NCBI RefSeq assembly: GCF_004217495.1
Contig: NZ_SHLC01000001.1
Coordinates: forward strand, 434,001-498,000
Length of the DNA stretch: 64,000 bases
DNA from: Microterricola gilva
GTDB taxonomy: Bacteria > Actinomycetota > Actinomycetes > Actinomycetales > Microbacteriaceae
Direction: 5' to 3'
The notes beneath the pieces were generated by a model, which was not told where the DNA came from, searched no databases, and was given only the letters and a program-made list of their open reading frames with translations. The translations under genes were made by a program, and so were the position numbers. Shown here in pieces: positions 31,803-40,957 of the stretch (position 1 is the first letter of the stretch; the number at the start of each line of letters is the position of its first letter).

Positions 31803-33836
31803 ATGGAAGACGCAACGAACGAGACGCAGGGCGCCCCCGTTGACGCGGACGCGTCGTCGGCCGGATTCGATGACTTGTTCGCCGAGTTCACCCAGCGCGC
31901 ACAGGCGGCCGGGCTCTCCGTGCCCGGCGCAGGCTCCACCGTTCCCGACGTCACCGGCGTTCCCTCGCCGGTCGCGGCAGCAGCTGAAACGACCGCGCCC
32001 GAGCCGCGCCCGCGCCTCGTCGTTCCGCCGGTCGGTGCTCCGTTCGGTGCCACATCCGCCCCGGCGGAAGCCGCGCCGATCGCCGAGCCCGTAGCCCCCC
32101 ACTCGGACGCGCACGCACCCGCGTACTCGGCGCTGACCACGCGCCCGGCGCCGGTCGCGGCCGCGGAAGCCGCCGAGTTCGAGGTGCATCGCTTCGACCC
32201 CATCGCCTACGCCAGCGGACTGGGCGCAGACCCAAACCCGCCGGCCTTTGATTCCCAGATCTTCACGCCGCCCGTCGCCGACGTCTCGGAGGAGGAACTG
32301 CTCCGCGAGCTCGGCTTCACCGAGCCGGCAGAGCTCGCGGAGGAGCCTCTGGGGGAGCCCACACCGACCGCTGCTGCTGCCGAAGCGCCGGCCTTCGACG
32401 ACCGCGACTTCGACGCGGCGCAGTACCCGCCCCCGGCACAGATGGTGCCGGTCTTGGAGCTGCCGGCCCCCGACGCCGTTCCGACGGAGCCGATCTTCAA
32501 GGCGCGGCCATATGTCGTGCCGCCGCCCGCCGAGGCGGCCGCCCCCGAGGCCGCCGCGCCCACCACGCCGATCGACATCAGCGTCGAGCCGGCCGGCCCC
32601 GCGGATGCCGAGATCCAGGCCGACACCGACGCCGACCTCGAGTTCGCAACGCTCAGCCCCCTCGAGCGCGCTGCCCTCGAGCACGCGGATGCCGGCCTGG
32701 TCGCCGCCCTGCAGCAGGTCGTGCTGCAGCGGGCATCCGATCTGCACGTCACCAGCGACGCGCCGCCCATGGTGCGCATCGACGGCGGGCTGCGCCCCGT
32801 CACCGAGGGCGCCCAGCCATGGTCGCAGGAGAAGGTACTCACCGCACTGCTCACCCTGCTCAGCGACGAGCAGCGAGAGCGCTTCGAGCGCGAGCTCGAA
32901 CTCGATTTCGCGTTCACGATCTCGGCCAACGCGCGCTTCCGCGTGAACTTCTACCAGCAGCGGGGGGCAGCAGGCGCGGCCTTCCGTCTGATCCCCACCG
33001 AGATCAAGACCCTCGGCCAGCTGGGCGTGCCCGAGAACATCGGTGATTTCTCGCAGCTTCCCCGTGGTCTCGTGCTCGTAACCGGTCCAACCGGTTCCGG
33101 TAAGTCGACCACGCTGGCGTCGCTGATCGACCTGGCCAACAGCACCAGGGCCGACCACATCGTCACGGTCGAAGACCCGATCGAGTTCCTGCACCGGCAC
33201 AAGAAGTCGCTGGTGAACCAGCGTGAGGTCGGAAACGACACGCACAGCTTCGCCAATGCGCTCAAGCACGTGCTGCGCCAGGACCCCGATGTCATCCTCA
33301 TCGGTGAGTTGCGCGACCTCGAGACGATCTCCGTCGCGCTCACCGCAGCCGAGACCGGCCACCTCGTCTTCGCCACCCTCCACACGCAGGATGCCGGGCA
33401 GACCATCGACCGTGTCATCGACGTCTTCCCACCGCACCAGCAGGACCACGTGCGCGCTCAGCTGGCATCCACGCTGCAGGGCGTCGTCTGCCAGACGTTG
33501 GTGAAGCGCGCCAGTGGTTCGGGGCGTGCCGTCGCCACCGAGGTGCTCAGGATCACCCCCGCCATCTCCAACCTCATCCGCGAGGGCAAGACGTACCAGA
33601 TCGCCTCGATGATGCAGGCGGGCCGTGACCTCGGCATGCACACCATGGACCAGCACCTCGCCCAGCTGGTGAACGCCGGAACCATCACGCAGCAGGCTGC
33701 GCGCGAGAAGGCGCACGACCTCGACGGCTTCACCCGCCTGCTCTCCGGCGTAGAATCTCCGACCGAGTCGGCTGCACGCGCCCTGCAGGCTGGCGGCATC
33801 GACTTCGGTGACGCCTACTCGACGGCGAAGCGCTGA
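31803..33836 (+). CDS. pilT: Type IV pilus retraction ATPase PilT with long N-terminal extension
   Basis: A 677-residue protein. The C-terminal ~370 residues are a normal PilT: RASDLHVTSDAPPMVRIDG, Walker A GPTGSGKSTTLAS, Walker B DPDVILIGELRDLET, LVFATLHTQDAGQTIDRVID and an AISNLIREGK variant of the PilT AIRNLIRE retraction motif. The first ~290 residues are a Pro/Ala/Glu-rich, probably disordered extension not found in standard PilT (~345 residues). The start at ATG 31803 is chosen for the CGGAGAG upstream; an earlier in-frame start at 31779 is possible. The stop overlaps the pilC start by one base. Confidence 0.93.
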   Translation: MEDATNETQGAPVDADASSAGFDDLFAEFTQRAQAAGLSVPGAGSTVPDVTGVPSPVAAAAETTAPEPRPRLVVPPVGAPFGATSAPAEAAPIAEPVAPHSDAHAPAYSALTTRPAPVAAAEAAEFEVHRFDPIAYASGLGADPNPPAFDSQIFTPPVADVSEEELLRELGFTEPAELAEEPLGEPTPTAAAAEAPAFDDRDFDAAQYPPPAQMVPVLELPAPDAVPTEPIFKARPYVVPPPAEAAAPEAAAPTTPIDISVEPAGPADAEIQADTDADLEFATLSPLERAALEHADAGLVAALQQVVLQRASDLHVTSDAPPMVRIDGGLRPVTEGAQPWSQEKVLTALLTLLSDEQRERFERELELDFAFTISANARFRVNFYQQRGAAGAAFRLIPTEIKTLGQLGVPENIGDFSQLPRGLVLVTGPTGSGKSTTLASLIDLANSTRADHIVTVEDPIEFLHRHKKSLVNQREVGNDTHSFANALKHVLRQDPDVILIGELRDLETISVALTAAETGHLVFATLHTQDAGQTIDRVIDVFPPHQQDHVRAQLASTLQGVVCQTLVKRASGSGRAVATEVLRITPAISNLIREGKTYQIASMMQAGRDLGMHTMDQHLAQLVNAGTITQQAAREKAHDLDGFTRLLSGVESPTESAARALQAGGIDFGDAYSTAKR

Positions 33837-35071
33837 TGGCCGGCCTGGTCGCCTACGCCTATTCCGGGCGCGATTCCGGGGGAAAGCTCGTCAAGGGCAA
33901 GCTCGAGGCGACGAGCGAGGGGGCTGCTGCATCCCGCCTGCACACCATGGGCATCTCGCCCATCGAGGTGTCTGTGGCGCCGGCCGGCACCGGGCTCAAC
34001 CGCGAGATCAACATCGCCGGGTTCGGCGGTGGAGTTGGGCTCAAGGACCTCGCCATCATGAGTCGGCAGATGGCCACCATGATCGGCTCGGGTCTGTCGC
34101 TGCTCCGCACCCTCAACATCCTCGCCGAGCAGACCGAGAACAAGACGCTGGCCGGCATCCTCGGCCAGGTGCGGGACGGCGTCGAGACCGGCGTCTCGAT
34201 CTCCGAGGCTTTCGCCGCACACCCCGACACCTTCCCGCCCATCATGGTCAACATGGTTCGGGCCGGCGAGACCGGTGGCTTCCTTGACGACGCCCTCGAG
34301 TCCATCGCAGAGAACTTCGAGAAGGAAGTGAAGCTGCGCTCGACCATCAAGTCGGCGATGACGTACCCAGTGATCGTGTTGGTCATGTCCCTCGGCGCCG
34401 TGCTGATCATGCTGATCTTCATCGTTCCGATCTTCAAGGAGATGTTCGAGGGCATGGGATCGGAACTGCCGCTGCCCACGCAGCTGCTTGTCACGCTCTC
34501 CGAATCGATGATCTGGTTCGTTCCGCTGCTCCTCGTGGTCAGCATCATCTTCGCGGTGTGGTGGAGCAAGAACAAGAACAGTGAAGAGGTGCGCAAGTTC
34601 AAGGACCCGATCCTGCTGAAGCTCCCCGTCTTCGGCAAGCTGCTGCAGAAGATCGCCGTCGCTCGTTTCGCCCGCAACTTCTCCAACATGATCGGGGCCG
34701 GCGTGCCGATCCTGCACGCCCTCAAGATCGTCGGAGAGACGTCGGGCAACTGGGTGATCGAGAACGCCCTGAATGAGGTAGCGGAGTCCGTGCGTCAGGG
34801 GCAGTCGATCTCGGCCCCGCTACTCGCACAGCCGGTGTTTCCGCCCATGGTCACCCAGATGATCGCCGTCGGCGAGGACGCCGGATCGCTTGAGACGATG
34901 CTCGACAAGATCGCCGACTTCTACGACCAGGAGGTTGAGGCGGCCACGGAGCAGCTCACGGCGGCCATCGAGCCGCTCATGATTGCCTTCCTCGGCGTCG
35001 TGATCGGCGGCATGGTGGTCGCGCTGTACATGCCGATCTTCGGCATCGCGGGAGCCGTCAACGGTTCGTGA
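33836..35071 (+). CDS. pilC: Type IV pilus inner-membrane platform protein PilC
   Basis: A 411-residue platform protein of the PilC/GspF family. Two homologous T2SSF domains are visible, each with the pattern of the first (MSRQMATMIGSGLSLLRTLN; MVNMVRAGETGGFLDDAL) repeated in the second (FARNFSNMIGAGVPILHALK; MIAVGEDAGSLETMLDKIA). Transmembrane helices lie after each domain (~190-240 and at the C-terminus). Translation is coupled to pilT through TGATG. Confidence 0.95.
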   Translation: MAGLVAYAYSGRDSGGKLVKGKLEATSEGAAASRLHTMGISPIEVSVAPAGTGLNREINIAGFGGGVGLKDLAIMSRQMATMIGSGLSLLRTLNILAEQTENKTLAGILGQVRDGVETGVSISEAFAAHPDTFPPIMVNMVRAGETGGFLDDALESIAENFEKEVKLRSTIKSAMTYPVIVLVMSLGAVLIMLIFIVPIFKEMFEGMGSELPLPTQLLVTLSESMIWFVPLLLVVSIIFAVWWSKNKNSEEVRKFKDPILLKLPVFGKLLQKIAVARFARNFSNMIGAGVPILHALKIVGETSGNWVIENALNEVAESVRQGQSISAPLLAQPVFPPMVTQMIAVGEDAGSLETMLDKIADFYDQEVEAATEQLTAAIEPLMIAFLGVVIGGMVVALYMPIFGIAGAVNGS

Positions 35072-35072
35072 A

Positions 35073-35099
35073 GTCAGTGAGAGTACCTCACTCACTGAC
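35073..35099 (+). terminator. Hairpin between pilC and the pilin gene
   Basis: GTCAGTGAG and CTCACTGAC form a perfect 9-bp stem around a nine-base loop, two bases after the pilC stop. It probably attenuates read-through, separating the pilB-T-C genes from the pilin gene. The following ~160 bases (35100-35260) hold no gene; a TAGGCT -10-like site at 35196 is a weak promoter candidate for the pilin. Confidence 0.5.
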
Positions 35100-35260
35100 T
35101 CACCTTTGCCGACTGTAAGGAATACACCCCATTACTGGGGGGCATAATAAGTGGAATCACCCCCAAACTGGGATATTCAAAGCGAACTCCCAGCACTAGG
35201 CTCAAGTTCCGGTCGAACTTCGGCTGGCCCCGTCACCCTACTGACTGATCGGAACCCACC

Positions 35261-35695
35261 ATGCGCACCATGCTCAACACCCTCGGAGATCGCCGCACGG
35301 CCCTCCAGAACCAGGACGAGCAGAAGGGCTTCACGCTCATCGAACTCCTCGTCGTCGTCATCATCATCGGCATCCTCGCAGCCATCGCAATCCCCGTGTA
35401 CCTCGGCATTCAGGACAGCGCGAAGGACAGCGCGGTCAAGTCCGACCTCACCAACGCTAAGACGGCAGTCGTCGGCTTCTACACGGACAACCCGTCCGCG
35501 ACCACCGGACCCGCCCTCACCGCCGCAGCGCTCGGCAAGTACGGCTTCAGCACGACGGATGGCGTCACGCTTGCCTACAAGACGGCCCCGACCACCTCGG
35601 GTTCGGACTTCTGCATTGACGGCACCCGCAGCAACAGCACTGTCAAGTTCAGCATCACTGCCAATGGCAGTGTCGCGAACGTGGCCTGTTCCTAG
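35261..35695 (+). CDS. Major type IV pilin-like prepilin
   Basis: A 144-residue prepilin. The class III signal QKG^FTLIELLVVVIIIGILA has the cleavage glycine, Phe+1 and Glu+5, followed by the hydrophobic helix and IPVYLGIQDSAKDSAVKSDL typical of pilins and pseudopilins. Two cysteines near the C-terminus (DFCIDG; NVACS) may form the usual disulfide loop. The leader is 23 residues long; a second ATG at 35270 would shorten it to 20. The gene is isolated by a hairpin on each side, fitting separate high-level expression of a major subunit. Confidence 0.9.
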   Translation: MRTMLNTLGDRRTALQNQDEQKGFTLIELLVVVIIIGILAAIAIPVYLGIQDSAKDSAVKSDLTNAKTAVVGFYTDNPSATTGPALTAAALGKYGFSTTDGVTLAYKTAPTTSGSDFCIDGTRSNSTVKFSITANGSVANVACS

Positions 35696-35705
35696 CTGAC
35701 AAGTG

Positions 35706-35739
35706 AAAGGTGGGGTGTCGCACGCGGCGCCCCACCTTT
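35706..35739 (+). terminator. Terminator hairpin after the major pilin gene
   Basis: AAAGGTGGGG (35706-35715) and CCCCACCTTT (35730-35739) form a 10-bp stem around a 14-base loop, 11 bases after the pilin stop. A short T-rich end supports intrinsic termination. Confidence 0.65.
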
Positions 35740-35809
35740 CTGGCTCGGTAACACAGAACGACAGTCCCGACCCCAACCACCCCGACCCCTACTTCGTGGG
35801 AGGTGAAGA

Positions 35810-36220
35810 ATGAAGCTCGTCCGCAAACGGATGCCTGCTGAGGACGATTCCGGAGTTGGCCTCATTGAGATCATCATTGCGATGATGCTTCTGGCGATTA
35901 TCGCCATAGCGATTCTCCCCACGCTCATTCAGGGTCTCAAACTGTCCTCCGCGAATGCGACCTTTGCCTCGGCCACCGCGATTGTTAACGGGCAGCTTGA
36001 AGACGCCCGGTCGTACAAGAGCTGTGCCGCGGTTACGCCGACCAACACGACGGCCACCGATGCGCGGGGAGTCACACTGAAGGTCGTGCGAACCGTCGGC
36101 ACGTGCCCGGCGGCGCTCGTCAGCTATCCCGCTTCTATTCCGGTGATCGTCACCGTGACGCGCGCCGACACGGGGGTCATCATCTCCGCACGTACCTCCG
36201 TCTACGTCGAGGGGCCGTGA
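35810..36220 (+). CDS. Minor pilin-like prepilin (PilV/GspI-like)
   Basis: A 136-residue protein with a class III prepilin signal: DSG^VGLIEIIIAMMLLAII, with cleavage after Gly and Glu at +5. A GGGAGGTGAAG ribosome site precedes the ATG. The small size and single hydrophobic N-terminal helix suggest a minor pilin of the PilV/GspI sort, although sequence outside the signal is too diverged to be sure. Three cysteines and many Thr residues follow. It is followed by another prepilin gene after 1 nt. Confidence 0.85.
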   Translation: MKLVRKRMPAEDDSGVGLIEIIIAMMLLAIIAIAILPTLIQGLKLSSANATFASATAIVNGQLEDARSYKSCAAVTPTNTTATDARGVTLKVVRTVGTCPAALVSYPASIPVIVTVTRADTGVIISARTSVYVEGP

Positions 36221-36221
36221 G

Positions 36222-36785
36222 ATGCACAGGGTGGCCACAGCGGAACGCGGATTCACACTCGTCGAGCTCCTCGTCTACATGCTGCTCATGGTGCTGGTGT
36301 TGGCGGTGGCCGGCGGGCTTCTCAGTACAACCCTCATTCAGTCGACGACTGTTCGTGCAGTCGACAACTCGTCGACTGCAGCGCAGCTCGCAGCGGATTC
36401 GATCGAAACCGGGATCCGCAATTCCTCGGACTTCAGTCTTTCGACACCGATCGGCAACGATCAGCTGCTCGTCGCCCGCGTGGCGTCAAACGACGCGACA
36501 CTCACCTGGAGTTGCGTGGCGTGGTACTACTCGGCTTCCGGACGCAGCTTGCGCATGACACGATCCGCCACGGCGATCGCGGCCCCGACGGCTGCCCAGC
36601 TCTCATCGTGGACGCTCTTGGTCGATGGCGTGAGCCCAATCAGTGGCAACAGCGTCTTCGCAACCACAACGGGGCGCCGACTCACCATCGCCTTCAACGG
36701 CCTTGCGGGCGATCATCCGCCTGTGGCCATCACAACGTCCGCATTCGGTCGAGCGGGAGCAACAGGGAGCGTGTCATGTTACTGA
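36222..36785 (+). CDS. Minor pilin-like prepilin (PilW/GspJ-like)
   Basis: A 187-residue prepilin with signal AERG^FTLVELLVYMLLMVLV, a ten-residue leader and Glu+5. The size and the LLVYML helix resemble PilW/GspJ-type minor pilins. The gene begins one base after the previous stop and its end overlaps the next gene by 10 nt, so the minor pilins are translated together. Confidence 0.85.
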   Translation: MHRVATAERGFTLVELLVYMLLMVLVLAVAGGLLSTTLIQSTTVRAVDNSSTAAQLAADSIETGIRNSSDFSLSTPIGNDQLLVARVASNDATLTWSCVAWYYSASGRSLRMTRSATAIAAPTAAQLSSWTLLVDGVSPISGNSVFATTTGRRLTIAFNGLAGDHPPVAITTSAFGRAGATGSVSCY

Positions 36786-38206
36786 GGCAGATTCGTCCAG
36801 CTGTGCCAGAGCGAGGATCGGCTCTGGTCGCCGTGATAGGCGTCATGGCGATCGCGCTCATCCTCACCGCGGTTGTCGGCGGTTCGCTGGTCAGCGGAAT
36901 GGGGTTCACGAGCGCGACCAGGGCAGGGGTGCAGTCGCAAGCGGCTGCCGACGCCGGCATCGCCGCTGCCCGCGCCGGGCTCAATACTGTTGGCAATTGC
37001 GCGGCGCAGCCGACGCCGGGCAGGTACGTGTCGACGGTCGAGCCGAAGTACACCGCAACGCTGCAGTACAACGCCGGAGCGGGCTGGCAGAACGGGTGCC
37101 CGACGGGCGCAACCACGCAGGTTCGCATCGTGTCGAAGGGCACTGCCTCGGCGAAGGGCCTTGTTGGTCGATCCTCCGGCGATAGCAGCACCGTAGAAGC
37201 AGTGGTTGGCTGGCTCACGCCGGGCGTCGCACCTAGCGGAATCGGAATGTACCTCTACAAGGGCGGCCTTTTCGAGGCGAACTCCAACCTCGACCTCTCC
37301 GAGATCGATGGTGCGGGGCTTATGGTCAAGGACGGCAATCTGGACTGCGAGAAGAACAATTCCAAGATCAACGGCAACGTGTTTGTCAACGGAAACCTCA
37401 CGTTCACAGGGAGCTGCACTGTGCTCGGTGACGCGTGGGTGACCGGTACAGCAACGCTTGGTTCCGGCCGGATCGACGGAGACCTCACCGCTGGCAGCGT
37501 GAGTCCGACGAATCCCAAAGCAACGGGGCAGGTTGGTGGCCGGTTGAACCCACCCGGCGCGGTCGCCCCGGTGGTGCCGGGGTGGTCTGAGGTGACGTAC
37601 AAGCCGGGCGACTGGCGGGATGAAAGTGGGACGCCGTACGAAGTGAAGGTCTTGTCGGGCTCCGCGTGCAAGTTCACCAACGGCCAGCGGATCGGCGGCA
37701 CGATCCCTGGAAAGCCCGTGATTCTGAACGCGCTCGCTTGCTCGAATGGCGTCGAAGCGGGCAACAACGACGATGTCGTGCTCACCAGCGACGTTGTGAT
37801 CTTCGCCAACAAGTTCACGGGCAACAATGCGGGCAGCTACACCTCGAGTTCGACGGCGGTTCGCCGGCTCTGGTTCATCACGCCGGACCCAGTACCAACC
37901 GATGGCAAGCCGAGCTGTGTCTCACCCGCCGATGACTTCGTGGTCAAAAACAAACTCGAGATCAAAGCGCCCGTGGAGGCCTTTCTCTACACGCCGTGCA
38001 AGTTCGATGCGAAGAACACCTTCACCTGGAACGGCCAGCTATATAGCGGCGAGTACAGCGACGTGAAGAACAATTCGGGATTCACCTTCGCCCAGATGGG
38101 GATCGCGGGCGTGGATCTCGACACCGGCTCAGCCACGACACCAGTTCTGCAGCCGAAGCCCGGAGCCCTCGTCTCGAACCGCGATCTCGCACCGGTGGGG
38201 CCGTGA
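36776..38206 (+). CDS. PilX-like minor pilin or large tip-associated protein
   Basis: A 476-residue protein. The N-terminus PERG^[16 protein letters not shown] has a prepilin-like site but no Glu+5, as in PilX/GspK-type components. The remaining ~440 residues are extracellular and rich in Gly/Asn/Thr, with repeated polar hydrophobic alternation ([20 protein letters not shown]) suggestive of a beta-helix, as in bactofilin- or adhesin-like folds. Eight or so cysteines may form disulfides. The start at ATG 36776 has CAGGGAGCG upstream; the longer open frame before it lies inside the previous gene. It may sit at the pilus tip. Confidence 0.8.
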   Translation: MLLRQIRPAVPERGSALVAVIGVMAIALILTAVVGGSLVSGMGFTSATRAGVQSQAAADAGIAAARAGLNTVGNCAAQPTPGRYVSTVEPKYTATLQYNAGAGWQNGCPTGATTQVRIVSKGTASAKGLVGRSSGDSSTVEAVVGWLTPGVAPSGIGMYLYKGGLFEANSNLDLSEIDGAGLMVKDGNLDCEKNNSKINGNVFVNGNLTFTGSCTVLGDAWVTGTATLGSGRIDGDLTAGSVSPTNPKATGQVGGRLNPPGAVAPVVPGWSEVTYKPGDWRDESGTPYEVKVLSGSACKFTNGQRIGGTIPGKPVILNALACSNGVEAGNNDDVVLTSDVVIFANKFTGNNAGSYTSSSTAVRRLWFITPDPVPTDGKPSCVSPADDFVVKNKLEIKAPVEAFLYTPCKFDAKNTFTWNGQLYSGEYSDVKNNSGFTFAQMGIAGVDLDTGSATTPVLQPKPGALVSNRDLAPVGP

Positions 38207-38210
38207 TTCT

Positions 38211-39089
38211 GTGACCCCACTCGCCGCTCCGCAGCTCTTGACCGCTCTCACGCTCGCCGTGGGGCTGTTCGGGCTGCTCATCGGCTCCTTCCTCAACGTG
38301 GTGGTCTACCGCGTGCCAGCGGGCCTCTCGATCGTCTCGCCCCCGAGTGCCTGCCCCGGGTGCGGCGCGCAGATCCGGCCGGGCGACAACGTGCCGGTGC
38401 TGTCGTGGCTGCTGCTGCGGGGCAAGTGCCGCGCATGCAGGGAGCCGATCTCGGCTCGCTACCCTCTCGTTGAGCTCGGAACCGGGCTCGCCTTCGCCAT
38501 CGTCACCGTGTGGCTGGTGGTCTTGGTTTCGACAGGTGGGGTTTCGACAAGCTCAGCCAGCGGAGACGGCTCAACCAGCGCGGTCGTCGCCAACGTACTG
38601 ATGCTGCTCGCCTACCTGTACCTCGCGGCGATCAGCATCGCGCTGGCCCTGATCGACATCGACACGCACCGCCTGCCGAATGCGATCGTGCTGCCGAGCT
38701 ATGTCGTCGCGGCGGTGTTGCTTGCGGCATCCGGGCTGATGGCCCAAGACTTCGACGCGCTGCTCTGGACAGCGATCGGCGGAATCGCCATGTGGATGGC
38801 CTACTTCGTGATGGCGTTCATCTACCCGGCCGGCATGGGCTTCGGCGATGTGAAGCTCGCCGGCGTCCTCGGCCTCTACCTCGGCTTCCTCGGTCTCGGG
38901 CCGCTGCTCGTTGGGGCGTTCGCCGCCTTCGTGCTCGGCGGAATCTTCGCGGTCGTTCTGCTGATCACGAAGCGCGCCGGGCGCAAGAGCGGGATTCCGT
39001 TCGGGCCGTGGATGCTGCTCGGGGCGTGGCTCGGCATCTTCTGGGGCGACGCGATCTGGCAGGGCTATCTGGGACTGATCGGACTGTGA
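38211..39089 (+). CDS. pilD: Prepilin peptidase / N-methyltransferase
   Basis: A 292-residue A24-family membrane protease that cleaves the prepilins encoded just upstream and usually methylates their new N-terminus. It shows the N-terminal methylase part with a zinc-binding four-cysteine element ([20 protein letters not shown]), several transmembrane helices, and the two catalytic aspartates ([14 protein letters not shown] and [10 protein letters not shown]). GTG start. An unusual Ser/Thr/Gly-rich insert of about 19 residues ([18 protein letters not shown]) follows the second membrane helix and is encoded by a dispersed repeat-like sequence. Confidence 0.93.
   Translation: MTPLAAPQLLTALTLAVGLFGLLIGSFLNVVVYRVPAGLSIVSPPSACPGCGAQIRPGDNVPVLSWLLLRGKCRACREPISARYPLVELGTGLAFAIVTVWLVVLVSTGGVSTSSASGDGSTSAVVANVLMLLAYLYLAAISIALALIDIDTHRLPNAIVLPSYVVAAVLLAASGLMAQDFDALLWTAIGGIAMWMAYFVMAFIYPAGMGFGDVKLAGVLGLYLGFLGLGPLLVGAFAAFVLGGIFAVVLLITKRAGRKSGIPFGPWMLLGAWLGIFWGDAIWQGYLGLIGL
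38525..38580. repeat. Dispersed repeat-like element inside the prepilin peptidase gene
   Basis: GGTTTCGACA occurs twice (38525-38534 and 38540-38549), followed by two versions of GGCTCA-ACCAGCG (GCTCAGCCAGCGG and GGCTCAACCAGCG). GTTTCGACAAGCTCA-type sequences are familiar as intergenic REP-like repeats in Micrococcales. Here the element keeps the reading frame open. Confidence 0.5.
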
Positions 39090-39171
39090 CACAAATGCCG
39101 ACGATGACGAATTACACGAAAGACCAGCTCGGGCAACGGAGCTGTGCGCAACATCCGAAGGAGTGGATCTG

Positions 39172-40221
39172 ATGGCCAACAGTGTCGTAGGTGTCGACAT
39201 CACGAGCACCGCCGTGCGTGCGGTGGAGGTGGGCGATCCGGGGCGCAGCAAGGCGACGGTGCTGCGCCACTTCGAGATCGCTCTGCCCGAGGGTGCTGTG
39301 AGCCGTGGTGAGGTCATCGAGACCAACACGGTTGCCCAGGCGCTCAAGCAACTCTGGGCCCGCGGGGGCTTCAAATCGAAGGACATCGTGCTCGGCATGG
39401 GCAACCAGCGGGTACTCGCCCGTGACCTGACGGTTCCGAAGGCGTCGTTGCGTCGCATCCGCGAGTCGCTGCCCTTCGAGGTGCACGACATGCTTCCCGT
39501 TCCCGTCGCCGACGCCCTGCTCGACTTCTACCCCGTCTCGGAGGGGGAGAGCGAACACGGGCCGGTTGTGCACGGCCTTCTGATCGCTGCGGTCAAGGCC
39601 GCGGTGCTCGGCAACGTCGCCGCCACCCAGAAGGCCGGCCTCAACACCGTCGACGTCGACCTCATCCCCTTCGCCCTCACCCGCGCTCTCATCTCGCGCC
39701 CGGGGATCGCGGGCACTGCTGCGCTCGTCGACATCGGCGCCGACACGACAACGGTCGTGATCGCGCGCGACGGCGTTCCGCAGTTCGTGCGCATCATCCC
39801 GACGGGCGGCGACGACATCACGGTCGCGCTGCGGAGCGGGCTCGAGACTGATACCGCCGGCGCCGAGGGCGTCAAGCGCTCGCTCGGCCTGGCCAGCTCG
39901 GTGGCCTCGCGCGAGGAGCAGGCGGCCGTCGAGGTGATCTACCGGGTCGCGCTCGAGCAGCTGAGCAGCCTCCGCAACACCATCAGCTACTTCGTCAACA
40001 CGCGACCGGAAGATCCGGTGCAGCAGATCGTGCTGAGCGGCGGCGGGGCGCAACTCCCTGGCCTCGTCAACGCCCTCGGCGAGATGACCCGACTGCCCGT
40101 CGTACTCGGAGACCCGTTCTCGAACGTCAGCATCGCCCGATCCGCCGATGAGGAGCAGCTTCGCCAGCGCGGTTCCACCTTCACCGTCGCGCTCGGACTG
40201 GCCCTGGGGAGTGCAGCATGA
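39172..40221 (+). CDS. pilM: Type IV pilus assembly protein PilM
   Basis: A 349-residue actin-like cytosolic protein. It has the PilM/FtsA-like ATPase features: VVGVDITSTAVRAVEV (phosphate 1), AALVDIGADTTTVVIARDG (phosphate 2) and IVLSGGGAQLPGLVNALGE (adenosine motif). It binds the cytosolic N-terminus of PilN and links the pilus motor to the alignment complex. Start at ATG 39172 with AAGGAG eight bases upstream. It overlaps pilN by 4 nt. Confidence 0.93.
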   Translation: MANSVVGVDITSTAVRAVEVGDPGRSKATVLRHFEIALPEGAVSRGEVIETNTVAQALKQLWARGGFKSKDIVLGMGNQRVLARDLTVPKASLRRIRESLPFEVHDMLPVPVADALLDFYPVSEGESEHGPVVHGLLIAAVKAAVLGNVAATQKAGLNTVDVDLIPFALTRALISRPGIAGTAALVDIGADTTTVVIARDGVPQFVRIIPTGGDDITVALRSGLETDTAGAEGVKRSLGLASSVASREEQAAVEVIYRVALEQLSSLRNTISYFVNTRPEDPVQQIVLSGGGAQLPGLVNALGEMTRLPVVLGDPFSNVSIARSADEEQLRQRGSTFTVALGLALGSAA

Positions 40222-40955
40222 GCCGCCAGTCGAAAGAAGACCAACTGATCATCGGCGCGGAACCGCGCGTCGACCTGCTGCCACCGGAGGTGCTCACGGC
40301 ACGCGCAGCGAAGGCGACGCGGCGTCGACTCGGCCTCGGCGTCCTGGGCGCCATCGCAGTGGTCGTGCTCGGCGTCGGTGCAACCTTCGCGCTCTCCGTG
40401 CAGGTGCAGGTGGACTTGCTCACCGCGCGGGCCCGCACAACCGACTTGATCATCGCGCAGGGGGAGTACGCCGAGGTCACCCAGGTGCAGGACCACCTCG
40501 ACCTCGCCCGTGCCGCCCAGCAGGTCGGCGCCTCGACCGAGATCGCGTGGAAGCCCTACCTCGACCAGGTGCAGGCGACCCTGCCGGCCAGCGTGAGCAT
40601 CGACCAGGTCACCATCGACTCGGCAACTCCGATCGCCGTGTACGAACAGGCGACGACGCCGCTGCAGGGGGCCCGCATGGCGACCATCAGCTTCAGCGCA
40701 ACGAGCGCGGTGCTGCCGGACGTGCCGGCCTGGCTCCGCTCGCTCGCGACCCTCCCGGGATTCGCGGATGCGCTGCCCGGCTCGGTCACGCTCGACGAGG
40801 AGACCGGGATCTACACGGCGTCCATCACCATGCACGTCAACGACGCGGCGTTCTCGGGGCGTTTCGCCCCCGAGGTTCCGGCCGATGAGGCCGCGGCGGA
40901 TGCCGGCACCGACAGCACAACCGCCGACGCCACCGCGTCGGAGGAGGGAGAGTAG
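40218..40955 (+). CDS. pilN: Type IV pilus assembly protein PilN
   Basis: A 245-residue bitopic protein. Near the N-terminus is the PilM-binding-type motif RVDLLPPEV (residues ~18-26; classical form INLLP), then one transmembrane helix (~37-60), a coiled segment and a ferredoxin-like extracellular domain. An acidic/Ala-rich tail closes the protein. It overlaps pilM by 4 nt; pilO follows after 2 nt. Confidence 0.9.
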   Translation: MSRQSKEDQLIIGAEPRVDLLPPEVLTARAAKATRRRLGLGVLGAIAVVVLGVGATFALSVQVQVDLLTARARTTDLIIAQGEYAEVTQVQDHLDLARAAQQVGASTEIAWKPYLDQVQATLPASVSIDQVTIDSATPIAVYEQATTPLQGARMATISFSATSAVLPDVPAWLRSLATLPGFADALPGSVTLDEETGIYTASITMHVNDAAFSGRFAPEVPADEAAADAGTDSTTADATASEEGE

Positions 40956-40957
40956 AC

